Position numbers and translations under genes: made by a program. Source: Bacteroides congonensis (lineage in GTDB: Bacteria; Bacteroidota; Bacteroidia; Bacteroidales; Bacteroidaceae). Taken from it: a stretch of 64,000 bases of DNA. Location of the stretch: assembly GCF_900130125.1 (NCBI RefSeq), contig NZ_FQXY01000009.1, positions 1,146,325-1,210,324 of the forward strand, read 5' to 3'. The notes beneath the pieces were generated by a model. That model made no database searches. It saw only the letters and a list, made by a program, of their open reading frames with translations, and had not been told where the DNA came from. Below, piece after piece: positions 56,172 through 64,000 of this stretch. Within the stretch, counting starts at the first letter, position 1, and each line of letters begins with the position of its first letter.

Positions 56172-57989
56172 CTAATTTCTAAAAGGTTTGTACTCCTTGC
56201 CACCACCTTCGTATCCGGAGTTCTTGAAGAACTCGACGAACGTCAGACGCATCGGGTGAACCATGGCACCGAGCACATTCATAAAGATATTGATTGCATG
56301 ACCGATAACGAAAATCAGCACCATCACGATAGGTCCTGCTATTGCATTATCCGGGCTCATACCTACTGCCAGGCTGTTGAATACTCCCGCCAGAATACCG
56401 CCGGAAAGACCGAGGGCAAACAGACGAACGTATGACAGGACATCTCCAAGCAAACCGGTAGCCATGTTGTATGAATCCCATAATCCCAGTCCGATATTCA
56501 TGAAAATATTCTTTCCCGGACTGTTATAAAGGAATATCATAGCGGCCGAAATACCCAGAATAACGAGATGTACCGTGCCTCCCATCGGTAATACTTTCGG
56601 CAACAGAGCCGAAACAGCCAATGAAACCAGCAGAAGAATCCATCCGATTGTTGCCACCGCATATTTGAAACCAAACTGAATCGTCTGATTCACTGCTTTC
56701 AGCACCATACCGAACAGAATCTGAACAACTCCCAATATCAACGACAACTGGAACATATCATTGTTATCCATCAGGACAGCATGTTTCAGACGTTGAACGA
56801 TAGGCCAGTCCAAATCATAGATGTTCGCTCCGAAGAACGTACCTGTCAGCAGACCGCAGAAGAAGGTTGAAACCGCCAAAACTTGTATCAATGATATAAT
56901 CGACTTCGCTGACGGAGTTACCTTCTTTGCCAGTAAGCGATATGCCGTAGCTCCCAGGAACAGGAAAAGTCCGTATCCCGAGTCTCCCAGACAGAGTCCG
57001 AAGAATACCATAAAGAACGGAGCAAAGAACGGAGTCAAGTCCAGTTCATTATACTTCGGAAGCATATACAACTTGCAAATCGGCTCGAACCAGGCAAAGA
57101 ATCCCTTATTGTTCAATCGAATAGGAACATCGTCACCCGGCATCGGATCGGTAATCTCATAATATACATGTGCGTCATTCAGATAAGCTTCTATCTCTAC
57201 CTTACTATAAGCAGGTGCCCATCCTTCAATCAACATCAGTTTATCACCGGCAGCCTGTTCAGAACTCAATACGACTTTGGAGAATTCAATCTGACTCTGC
57301 AACTCTTTCAAAGCCGCCTTCAAAGAAGGAACATCCGCTTCGGAAAGTGCAACGAGTTTCTTTTCGTTCTCTTCAATCGCCTGTTCAGTGGTATCATAAA
57401 GCGTTTCAAGACGCGACAGAGAGTATGCAGGAAGTTTCGCCTGCTCCACGTCCAAGTCTATTTCTTGTCCGGCTTTCGTTACGGTCACGAAGAAGACTTT
57501 GGAAGAAATGCGGTTCACAACCATTGCATTGTATTCCGTCTCCCACTCTTCTTTATAGTTACCTTCCGAACAGCTATAGAAACCAATCACATAACCGGCC
57601 TCTTTCAGTTTTCGAATACCGTCCGGCTCAAAGTTACCCCAAGCTTCCAGTGCTTCTTTCTCTTTCGCATAGCTTTGTAGCTGCTGGGACAACTTTCCGT
57701 GTTCCGTCTGCAAAGCGTCCACTTCGTCCAGTACTTGCATACCGCGGGCAGCCGTTCCACCTTCCGTAGCAATCACGGCATTCTTTTCGTGCTTCTGATT
57801 CTGAAGCAATTTCAAAGTAGCTGCCAAACGGTTGGAAAGACGGATATTCTCTTGCAGCTCCGAGTTATCGGCAACGCCTTGCTGCTTCTCCACAATGTGA
57901 ACCACACCAAGTTCGCGCAGGCTGTTCAGGAATCCTTCGTGCTCCTTGTGATAAACCAGGAATGTGAGTTTCTTCATTTTTGTAATCAT
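56172..57989 (-). CDS. ntpI: V-type ATPase subunit I (a subunit)
   Basis: A 605-residue stator subunit: a cytosolic N-terminal half with coiled coils (about 1-300) and a membrane half with about seven to eight helices (from FFAPFFMVFFGLCLGDSGYGLFLF, residue ~320). The helix with the essential Arg reads LSYVRLFALGLSGGILAGVFN. It forms the ion half-channels next to the K ring. ATG 57989 (MITKMKK) overlaps subunit D by 4 bases; ATG 57977 (MKKLTF) is also possible. Confidence 0.93.
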   Translation of the reverse strand: MITKMKKLTFLVYHKEHEGFLNSLRELGVVHIVEKQQGVADNSELQENIRLSNRLAATLKLLQNQKHEKNAVIATEGGTAARGMQVLDEVDALQTEHGKLSQQLQSYAKEKEALEAWGNFEPDGIRKLKEAGYVIGFYSCSEGNYKEEWETEYNAMVVNRISSKVFFVTVTKAGQEIDLDVEQAKLPAYSLSRLETLYDTTEQAIEENEKKLVALSEADVPSLKAALKELQSQIEFSKVVLSSEQAAGDKLMLIEGWAPAYSKVEIEAYLNDAHVYYEITDPMPGDDVPIRLNNKGFFAWFEPICKLYMLPKYNELDLTPFFAPFFMVFFGLCLGDSGYGLFLFLGATAYRLLAKKVTPSAKSIISLIQVLAVSTFFCGLLTGTFFGANIYDLDWPIVQRLKHAVLMDNNDMFQLSLILGVVQILFGMVLKAVNQTIQFGFKYAVATIGWILLLVSLAVSALLPKVLPMGGTVHLVILGISAAMIFLYNSPGKNIFMNIGLGLWDSYNMATGLLGDVLSYVRLFALGLSGGILAGVFNSLAVGMSPDNAIAGPIVMVLIFVIGHAINIFMNVLGAMVHPMRLTFVEFFKNSGYEGGGKEYKPFRN

Positions 57990-58591
57990 GCCTCTACCTC
58001 CTTCCTTTTTTCTTGATGGGACTTCATGATCTTTTGCGAAGATTTCGACAGGTTTTCTTCATCTTCCATAAATCGCTTAATCTTTCGCAATGCATCCTGA
58101 TAGCCCGGTATCTGAACCTTCTCAAAAAGATTCACTTTCTGAGTGGTCTTTTTCCTTGCATGTTCTAACAAATTCAGCTTGGCGAGCATGAATTCACGTT
58201 CAATAGCCGTATGAGCAAGCTCCTCTAAAAGGTGGATACCATCGGCATACCACTTGGGAGCGTTAAACATACTGTACGGACGTATCTCGAATTCTACATT
58301 TTCGAGCAACGGCACGCGTACACCCGCAATCTTCTTTACACCAAGATGAACATCATTTACCTTTATTAATGAAGCGTCAAACTCATTCCAAAGGGCGAAC
58401 ATGGCTTCATAGGCTTGAATCTGTTGTTCGAGCCTATCCTCCAAATCAGCCGCTTCCGTTTTGCAACGCTTCACTTCCATGCGGAGGGCACTTTCCTTAT
58501 TCTTAATGATAGGAAGCGTACGCACCCGCACTTTCAGTTGCTTTTCAAGCTGCTGAAGAGAGGTTTTGTTATATTGAAACTTTATAGCCAC
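57986..58591 (-). CDS. ntpD: V-type ATPase subunit D
   Basis: A 201-residue central-stalk subunit made of two long helices, an N-terminal one (YNKTSLQQLEKQLKVRVRTLPIIKNKESALRMEVKRC) and a C-terminal one (AREFMLAKLNLLEHARKKTTQKVNLFEKVQIPG-like), with a short central domain. It transmits rotation from A3B3 to the ring. It overlaps subunit I by 4 bases (ATGA-type coupling) and follows subunit B by 43 bases. Confidence 0.92.
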   Translation of the reverse strand: MAIKFQYNKTSLQQLEKQLKVRVRTLPIIKNKESALRMEVKRCKTEAADLEDRLEQQIQAYEAMFALWNEFDASLIKVNDVHLGVKKIAGVRVPLLENVEFEIRPYSMFNAPKWYADGIHLLEELAHTAIEREFMLAKLNLLEHARKKTTQKVNLFEKVQIPGYQDALRKIKRFMEDEENLSKSSQKIMKSHQEKRKEVEA

Positions 58592-58634
58592 GTTGTTAAT
58601 TACTAATTATAAATTATTAATTACAAGTTTATTA

Positions 58635-59960
58635 TTATTCGCCTTTTGGCCAATATTGGTCAACAAGGTCTTTCTTGATATTCACTTCTTCCGGACGGAA
58701 GTATCTGCCGAACAAGCCCCAAGCTACATCCAACATTTCAGTAGTATCCAGATTGACATCAATAGCCAATAACTGATTAGAATAATCCTTTGCGAAAGCC
58801 AATGTACGTTCGTCGTAGTTCGTCAAGTCGAAACCATTTTCCATCTTCGTCTTGGCGTTGGCAGCATCAGCATACAGACGTACGGCGGCATTCATCACCT
58901 GCGGATGGTCTTTACGCGTCTTCTTACCCGTAACCAACTGTTTCAGACGGGACAACGAACGGAACGGGTCAACAATAACCTTACCGATATCGCTATCACG
59001 ACGCAGGAACAACTGGCCTTCAGTGATGTAACCCGTATTATCAGGCACAGCATGCGTAATATCGCCACCGGACAGCGTAGTCACCGCAATAATCGTAATA
59101 GAACCGCCCGAAGGGAACTGTACCGCCTTCTCGTAAATCTTCGCCAAATCCGAATAAAGCGAACCCGGCATTGAGTCTTTCGAAGGAATTTGGTCCATAC
59201 GGTTAGATACGATAGCCAACGCATCGGCGTAACTGGTCATATCCGTCAACAGTACCAGGACTTTCTCATTATTATTTACAGCGAAATATTCGGCAGCCGT
59301 CAGTGCCATATCCGGAATCAGCAGACGTTCCACCGGCGGATTTTCAGTCGTATTCATGAAACTCACGATACGGTCGAGCGCACCTGCATTAGAGAACACA
59401 TTCTTAAAGTACAGGTAGTCATCATTCGTCATACCCATACCGCCCAGGATAATCTTATCCGTTTCGGCACGCAGCGCCACGTTTGCCATAACCTGGTTGA
59501 AAGGCTGATCCGGGTCGGCGAAGAACGGAATCTTCTGACCGGATACCAGTGTATTGTTCAAGTCGATACCTGCAATACCGGTTGCAATCAGTTCCGACGG
59601 TTGTTTGCGTCGAACCGGATTCACGGAAGGTCCGCCGATTTCCACTTCCTGTCCTTCAATCTCAGGGCCACCGTCAATCGGGTCACCGAAAGCATTGAAA
59701 AAACGTCCAGCCAACTGCTCGCTTACTTTCAATGTAGGCGATTTGCCAAGGAACACCACCTCAGCATTGGTAGGAATACCTTCCGTACCTTCAAATACCT
59801 GCAAAGTGACATCGTCACCGGCAATCTTCACCACCTGTGCCAGTTTTCCGTTCACAGTGGCAAGCTCGTCATACCCTACTCCAGTCGCTTTCAGCGAGCA
59901 AGTAGCCTTCGTAATCTGAGTAATCTTGGTATATATCTTTTGAAAAGCTTTTGTTGCCAT
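58635..59960 (-). CDS. ntpB: V-type ATPase subunit B
   Basis: A 441-residue non-catalytic nucleotide-binding subunit: GRFFNAFGDPIDGGPEIEG, NPVRRKQPSELIATGIAGIDLNNTLVSGQKIPFF (no Walker A Lys, as in B subunits), LTDMTSYADALAIVSNRMDQIPSKDSMPGSLYSDLAKIYEKA and DLSRLKQL-type region. It alternates with A in the catalytic hexamer. Normal family length. Confidence 0.96.
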   Translation of the reverse strand: MATKAFQKIYTKITQITKATCSLKATGVGYDELATVNGKLAQVVKIAGDDVTLQVFEGTEGIPTNAEVVFLGKSPTLKVSEQLAGRFFNAFGDPIDGGPEIEGQEVEIGGPSVNPVRRKQPSELIATGIAGIDLNNTLVSGQKIPFFADPDQPFNQVMANVALRAETDKIILGGMGMTNDDYLYFKNVFSNAGALDRIVSFMNTTENPPVERLLIPDMALTAAEYFAVNNNEKVLVLLTDMTSYADALAIVSNRMDQIPSKDSMPGSLYSDLAKIYEKAVQFPSGGSITIIAVTTLSGGDITHAVPDNTGYITEGQLFLRRDSDIGKVIVDPFRSLSRLKQLVTGKKTRKDHPQVMNAAVRLYADAANAKTKMENGFDLTNYDERTLAFAKDYSNQLLAIDVNLDTTEMLDVAWGLFGRYFRPEEVNIKKDLVDQYWPKGE

Positions 59961-59993
59961 CTATATATTTACTATTTAGCTAGTTACTATTTA

Positions 59994-61751
59994 CTATTTG
60001 ACACTTCTTTCGGCAATCAATTCCTTCAGTTGCTGCTGGAATCCTTCATACTCCTCAGATTTGAACTTCGAATAGTTCATCTGCTTGCATACGTTAATCA
60101 TCTTCTTGAAGTAATCCATTACATCATTGAAGTTATCAAACTCAAATTCCGTATGGCAGATGTCGATAATCATATTCAGAATATCTTCCTGACGTTCCAT
60201 CGGAGTTACCGCGTCGATTTCGTCGAAAGCATCCTGCTGCAGGATAACGAAGTCGATCAATTCTGATTTCCAGAAAGTAACATGGTATTCTACCGGCACA
60301 CCGTCGTCACCAAGGATATTAATCTGTTCGGCAATTTCCTTACCACGCTGCAAGCGTGTTTTCAGTTCATTTACCTTACCAATCCATTCACCATTGATAT
60401 GACTTTTGATATATTCCTCAAATTCCGGATATTCGATATATTTAGAATAAGAATCAATCGGGTTCACAGCCGGATAACGTTTCTTATCGGCACGATCCTG
60501 TTCCAAAGCATAGAAACAACGGGCTACTTTCTTCGTATTTTCAGTTACCGGTTCTTTCAAGTTACCACCGGCGGGAGATACCGTACCGATAAACGTAATA
60601 GAACCTGTTTCGTCATTGTTGAGTTTCACATATCCCGCACGACCATAGAAGTTGGAGATGATAGCCGAAATATCCATCGGGAATGCATCCGGTCCAGGCA
60701 ACTCTTCCATACGGTTGGACATCTCACGCAAAGCCTGCGCCCAGCGGGAAGTAGAGTCCGCCATCAACAACACCTTCAATCCCATTGAACGGTAATATTC
60801 TGCCAAAGTCATTGCCGTATATACAGAAGCTTCACGGGCAGCTACCGGCATGTTGGAAGTATTGGCGATGATGATAGTACGCTCCATCAACTTACGTCCA
60901 GTGTGCGGGTCGACCAGTTCGGGGAACTCCGTAAAGATTTCCACCACCTCATTCGCACGCTCGCCGCAAGCAGCGATAATAACGATATCCGCTTCCGCCT
61001 GTTTGGAGATGGCGTGCTGAAGCACTGTCTTACCCGTACCGAACGGACCGGGGATAAAGCCTGTACCACCTTCCACAATCGGGTTCAGCGTGTCGATTAC
61101 ACGTACACCTGTTTCCAACAATTTGAAAGGACGCGGTTTTTCCTTGTAGTTCGTCATGGCACGTTTCACCGGCCATCTCTGAATCATAGTCACAGGGATA
61201 TCATTTCCTTCTTCATCCGTCAGGATAGCAATCGTATCCTCTATCTTATAGTCACCTTCCGGCATGATAGTTTTAACGGTAGCCGTTCCGTCCATTGTGA
61301 ACGGAGCCATTATCTTCAATGGCTGGAAGTTCTCATCTACCTGTCCCAACCATTCAGAAGCCTGCACTTTGTCGCCGACATTTGCCAATGGAACGAAATG
61401 CCACATACGTTCCTTATCCAACGGATACGTATATTCTCCTCTTTTCAGGAAAACTCCGTCCATCTTGTCGAGGTCATTCTGCAGACCATCATAGTTTTTC
61501 GATAACATACCCGGACCTAATGTCACTTCGAGCATGTGTCCTGTAAATTCGGCTTCGGCGCCCACCTTCAGTCCGCGGGTGCTTTCAAACACCTGGACAT
61601 ATACATGTGAACCTACAACCTTAATCACCTCCGCCATCAACTTATCGCCACCGGTCGAGATATAACAAATCTCATTCTGAGCTACCGGGCCGTCAACGAC
61701 GAGGGTCACCATGTTGGCAATAACGCCACTAACAGTTCCTTTTGTTGCCAT
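59994..61751 (-). CDS. ntpA: V-type ATPase catalytic subunit A
   Basis: A 585-residue catalytic subunit with Walker A GPFGTGKT at 235-242, the bulge domain before it (LKIMAPFTMDGTATVKTIMPEGDYKIEDTI), CGERANEVVEIFTEFPEL with the catalytic Glu, Walker B VLLMADSTSRWAQALREMS and the proline-rich GRAGYVKL region. It makes or hydrolyses ATP coupled to ion movement. It is 33 bases upstream of subunit B. Confidence 0.97.
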   Translation of the reverse strand: MATKGTVSGVIANMVTLVVDGPVAQNEICYISTGGDKLMAEVIKVVGSHVYVQVFESTRGLKVGAEAEFTGHMLEVTLGPGMLSKNYDGLQNDLDKMDGVFLKRGEYTYPLDKERMWHFVPLANVGDKVQASEWLGQVDENFQPLKIMAPFTMDGTATVKTIMPEGDYKIEDTIAILTDEEGNDIPVTMIQRWPVKRAMTNYKEKPRPFKLLETGVRVIDTLNPIVEGGTGFIPGPFGTGKTVLQHAISKQAEADIVIIAACGERANEVVEIFTEFPELVDPHTGRKLMERTIIIANTSNMPVAAREASVYTAMTLAEYYRSMGLKVLLMADSTSRWAQALREMSNRMEELPGPDAFPMDISAIISNFYGRAGYVKLNNDETGSITFIGTVSPAGGNLKEPVTENTKKVARCFYALEQDRADKKRYPAVNPIDSYSKYIEYPEFEEYIKSHINGEWIGKVNELKTRLQRGKEIAEQINILGDDGVPVEYHVTFWKSELIDFVILQQDAFDEIDAVTPMERQEDILNMIIDICHTEFEFDNFNDVMDYFKKMINVCKQMNYSKFKSEEYEGFQQQLKELIAERSVK

Positions 61752-61768
61752 ATATTTTTAATAATTTA

Positions 61769-62611
61769 TTATCTGAATTCTGCAGGGATCTGCACTTCGT
61801 TCTTCAACGATTCGATGATGCTTCTGAACAACTGATTTCCTCTCTCCTTATCCAATGAGATCCACCGTTCAATCATTTCCAACTTCAACAAGAAAGCGAA
61901 AATGCGTTCGATGGTGAAATAATCAAAGAAGATGGCATCTTCCATCCAGTTCCATCGCAAAGCGTCGAGTTTCTTCTCACGTTCCACCAATTCCATAATC
62001 TCACTGATTTTCACCAACGATTCAAAAACTTCCACCTCACCGGACAATCCGAAGTCGCGGGCACTCGACGTACGCAAAGCTTCGCATACTTCCGTGTTAC
62101 CTACGACATTGGAAGCGATATCCCATTTGAATTTACGGCTTGTAAATGCGACAAGGATATTATTAATGTTGAGGTTGAATTCAAACCAGGCAGAAACAAA
62201 CTTATTTCCACACTTCATGGCATATTCGTAATACAATGCAGCCAGATGGTCTTCGTGCAAAGCCGTGCTTTCAGCAGGCGTATTCAAATAATCGATGATA
62301 AATGTAGAGAGATAAGCCGGAAATTCTTTGGGGCTGATTTCTCCGCCTTCCCTCAGAATAGAAATATATTCGGTGAGTTCCGCAGCAGAGTAGTTTCCCC
62401 GTTTGTCGATTTCGGCTTCTTTATCTTTGAGAAGTTTCAGCACATTCGCATTATCAAACTTCAGATAAAACAAGTCAATCAAATTCTGGTCTGAAGCAGA
62501 CAATCCCGGGTAGATTTCAGTTTTAAAATCGGCTACTGTATAGCTCAGTTTGCTGTCTTCCAGCGAAAGTTCCGGCAAACCTGCTACCAAGTAATAGTAC
62601 TTACTACTCAT
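61769..62611 (-). CDS. DUF2764 family protein in the C-subunit position
   Basis: A 280-residue, mostly helical cytosolic protein starting YYYLVAGLPELSLEDSKLSY, a DUF2764 hallmark. It sits between subunit E and subunit A, where many V-type operons have subunit C. Length and helical pattern (long central helices, KCGNKFVSAWFEFNLNINNILVAFTSRKF) are compatible with a divergent C-type subunit that caps the central stalk. That role is inferred from position; no direct motif proves it. Confidence 0.85.
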   Translation of the reverse strand: MSSKYYYLVAGLPELSLEDSKLSYTVADFKTEIYPGLSASDQNLIDLFYLKFDNANVLKLLKDKEAEIDKRGNYSAAELTEYISILREGGEISPKEFPAYLSTFIIDYLNTPAESTALHEDHLAALYYEYAMKCGNKFVSAWFEFNLNINNILVAFTSRKFKWDIASNVVGNTEVCEALRTSSARDFGLSGEVEVFESLVKISEIMELVEREKKLDALRWNWMEDAIFFDYFTIERIFAFLLKLEMIERWISLDKERGNQLFRSIIESLKNEVQIPAEFR

Positions 62612-62622
62612 AGTCGCTTCTT

Positions 62623-63213
62623 TTAAAATAGCATTTCTACTAATTGAGGACGCAAGAACGCTTTGAAGTAATTCATGAATTCTTCTTCTCCGAAGTTCAC
62701 CTTATAGGAACCGTCCGCCGGAGAAACAGTGAATAAAGTTTTGATACCGTTTACTTGCTGTATAGTCACCCCCTTATCCAACAAAGCTTTTGCATGAGCA
62801 GCAAAATACTTTTTCAGTGATTCCGCGTCGGCTGTCGAGATGACGATAGGTTCGTCTATACTCCACTTAGAAGCCAATGCAACGATAAACGCATTCAGAT
62901 AATCTTTATCTTGTGCGAAATCCTTCACAGAAGTAGTTACTAACTTGTCAGTTACCATAGTAGCGACCTCAGATTTGAGTGCGTTTACAGCCTGACCGGC
63001 AAACAGTTTTAACTCTGATTTTGTATTTTCCACCAATTCATCGGCAGATTTACGAGAGGAATTTACAATTGATTCTGCTTCTTTACGAGCATCCTCAATG
63101 ATTTTTTTTGCTTCTTCCTGAGCATTCGCGATAAGTTTCTGCGCTTCTTCGTTTCCTTTTTCCACGCCTTCACGATAAATCTTATCGGTCAACTCTTGAA
63201 TTTTGTTTTCCAT
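62623..63213 (-). CDS. ntpE: V-type ATPase subunit E
   Basis: A 196-residue peripheral-stalk subunit: a long charged N-terminal helix (about 1-75, KIQELTDKIYREGVEKGNEEAQKLIANAQEEAKKIIEDARKEAESI in pieces) that would pair with a G/H-type partner, and a globular C-terminal part. First gene of the operon. No gene for a separate G/H partner or for subunit F was found in this operon. Confidence 0.9.
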   Translation of the reverse strand: MENKIQELTDKIYREGVEKGNEEAQKLIANAQEEAKKIIEDARKEAESIVNSSRKSADELVENTKSELKLFAGQAVNALKSEVATMVTDKLVTTSVKDFAQDKDYLNAFIVALASKWSIDEPIVISTADAESLKKYFAAHAKALLDKGVTIQQVNGIKTLFTVSPADGSYKVNFGEEEFMNYFKAFLRPQLVEMLF

Positions 63214-63649
63214 ATCAACAGGAGTATTTAGTATTATTACTGTATTAATTGTGTACCTTTCTTAGATTCTCGCCAAATTTACAAAAATCAATTTGATAAA
63301 AAAGAGAAAGATGAAAAGAAAAATATTCCCTTGCGAAAAAATCACAGTTATACACTGTTTTTATTCCGTTTTTCCCCCTTTCTTATAACGAAATGACACT
63401 TTTCTGATTTTATCAGGCGAGAAAGCAAATATAGGAAATACAGAAGACATCTGAAAACAGGCAAATACCGAAAACGACAAACGGAATACTAAAACGGATA
63501 TATTAAAGATTAAATAATAAAATAAGGAATTTAGGCAGAAAAAGATGAGGGGCATGTAGAAAACAGTAGCAAAAAAGAAAATATAGGGTAAACAACAAAA
63601 GTGCATAGAGTAAAATACGAGGTATATAGAGCAAACTATGAGATGTATA
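63214..63649. other. gene-free stretch between the ATPase operon and the rRNA operon
   Basis: 436 A-rich bases with no supported gene. A minus-strand -7 element lies at 63274-63281 (CAAATTTA, read TAAATTTG), about 60 bases before subunit E, and is the likely ATPase operon promoter. Confidence 0.6.
63274..63281 (-). promoter_or_regulatory. -7 promoter element of the V-type ATPase operon
   Basis: Reads TAAATTTG on the minus strand. No exact -33 TTTG at the right spacing. Confidence 0.4.
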
Positions 63650-63692
63650 AAAACAGAAAGCCCCTTGATTCTTTCGTTGAATCAAGGGGCTT
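63650..63692 (-). terminator. rRNA operon terminator
   Basis: AAGCCCCTTGATTC (from 63658) pairs with GAATCAAGGGGCTT (to 63692) around a short loop; on the minus strand it follows the 5S gene directly and is followed by a T-rich stretch. Confidence 0.88.
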
Positions 63693-63697
63693 CTTAA

Positions 63698-63808
<111 letters not shown>

Positions 63809-63904
63809 AGAAGGTTATGACATGATGAAAAGTAAAACTTTAAGTTATGTTTCTGTTTCTGATGTTTCTGTGTCAGCTAAACGTATATATCGCGCCCCGT
63901 ACAA

Positions 63905-64000
63905 GCTTGATAAGAAAGTGAACGGGCAATTAGTAATGCTCGGCTATGATGTTACCACCTTTACACCTGCATCCTATCAACGTCATCGTCTTTGACGACC
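63905..64000 (-). rRNA. rrl: 23S ribosomal RNA, 3' end only
   Basis: On the minus strand the sequence enters from the right edge with GGTCGTCAAAGACGATGACG, continues through CATCATAGCCGAGCATTACTAATTG-type sequence, and ends near CGTTCACTTTCTTATC, the typical 3' end that pairs with the 23S 5' end. About 96 bases lie inside the window; the exact 3' end is approximate. Roughly 100 bases of spacer separate it from 5S. Confidence 0.88.

Noticed and set aside
59190..60266. 358-codon open frame opposite the ATPase A and B genes
   Set aside because: Spans two known genes on the other strand and has no family features.

Overview
The window looks like the chromosome of a gut Bacteroides close to B. 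thetaiotaomicron. Evidence: many upstream regions carry the Bacteroides-type -7 element TAnnTTTG, sometimes with a TTTG-like -33 element; there is a SusC/SusD polysaccharide utilisation locus with ECF sigma and FecR anti-sigma factors; S16 has a long Ala/Glu/Lys-rich tail; V-type ATPase and polyamine-uptake operons are of Bacteroidetes type; 5S/23S ends lie at the right edge. Species identity was not tested by any search.

Layout. 1-3.5 kb: end of creD, a possible small-RNA unit, a GNAT acetyltransferase, a very small antitoxin joined to a PIN toxin, and an HxlR regulator divergent from a DJ-1/PfpI protein. 3.8-8.7 kb: two sensor kinases, the second a hybrid kinase whose receiver domain is broken by a one-base frameshift. 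8.75-16.04 kb (minus strand): a five-gene RND efflux operon (adaptor, pump, TolC) ending with its own LytS/LytTR two-component pair. 16.2-18.2 kb: NhaC antiporter and rpsP. 18.37-25.2 kb: the complete L-fucose pathway (fucR, fucI, fucA, fucK, mutarotase, fucP) with a repeated candidate FucR operator.

25.4-37.5 kb: a PUL with sigma/anti-sigma factors, a SusC that carries an STN signalling domain, a SusD, three GH18-fold lipoproteins of which only one keeps the catalytic motif, and a DUF1735-LamG lipoprotein. It probably handles N-glycans or related GlcNAc-containing glycans. 38-40 kb: an internally deleted PD-(D/E)XK transposase-family remnant and an AAA-ATPase/nuclease protein. 40.7-43.7 kb: two paralogous membrane-anchored AraC-type regulators derived from a histidine kinase; one has a kinase core without the phospho-acceptor His and the other has lost the core entirely. 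They share leader and operator-like sequences. This is the least conventional part of the window. 43.9-45.4 kb: a lipoprotein and an AlkD-like repair protein.

45.4-49.8 kb (minus): potABCD polyamine uptake. 49.9-51 kb: a thioredoxin-like lipoprotein. 51.2-55.4 kb (minus): glycogen synthase and phosphorylase. 55.6-63.2 kb (minus): a seven-gene V-type ATPase operon whose K subunit carries a Na+-binding signature. 63.7-64 kb (minus): 5S rRNA and the 23S 3' end, with the rRNA operon terminator.
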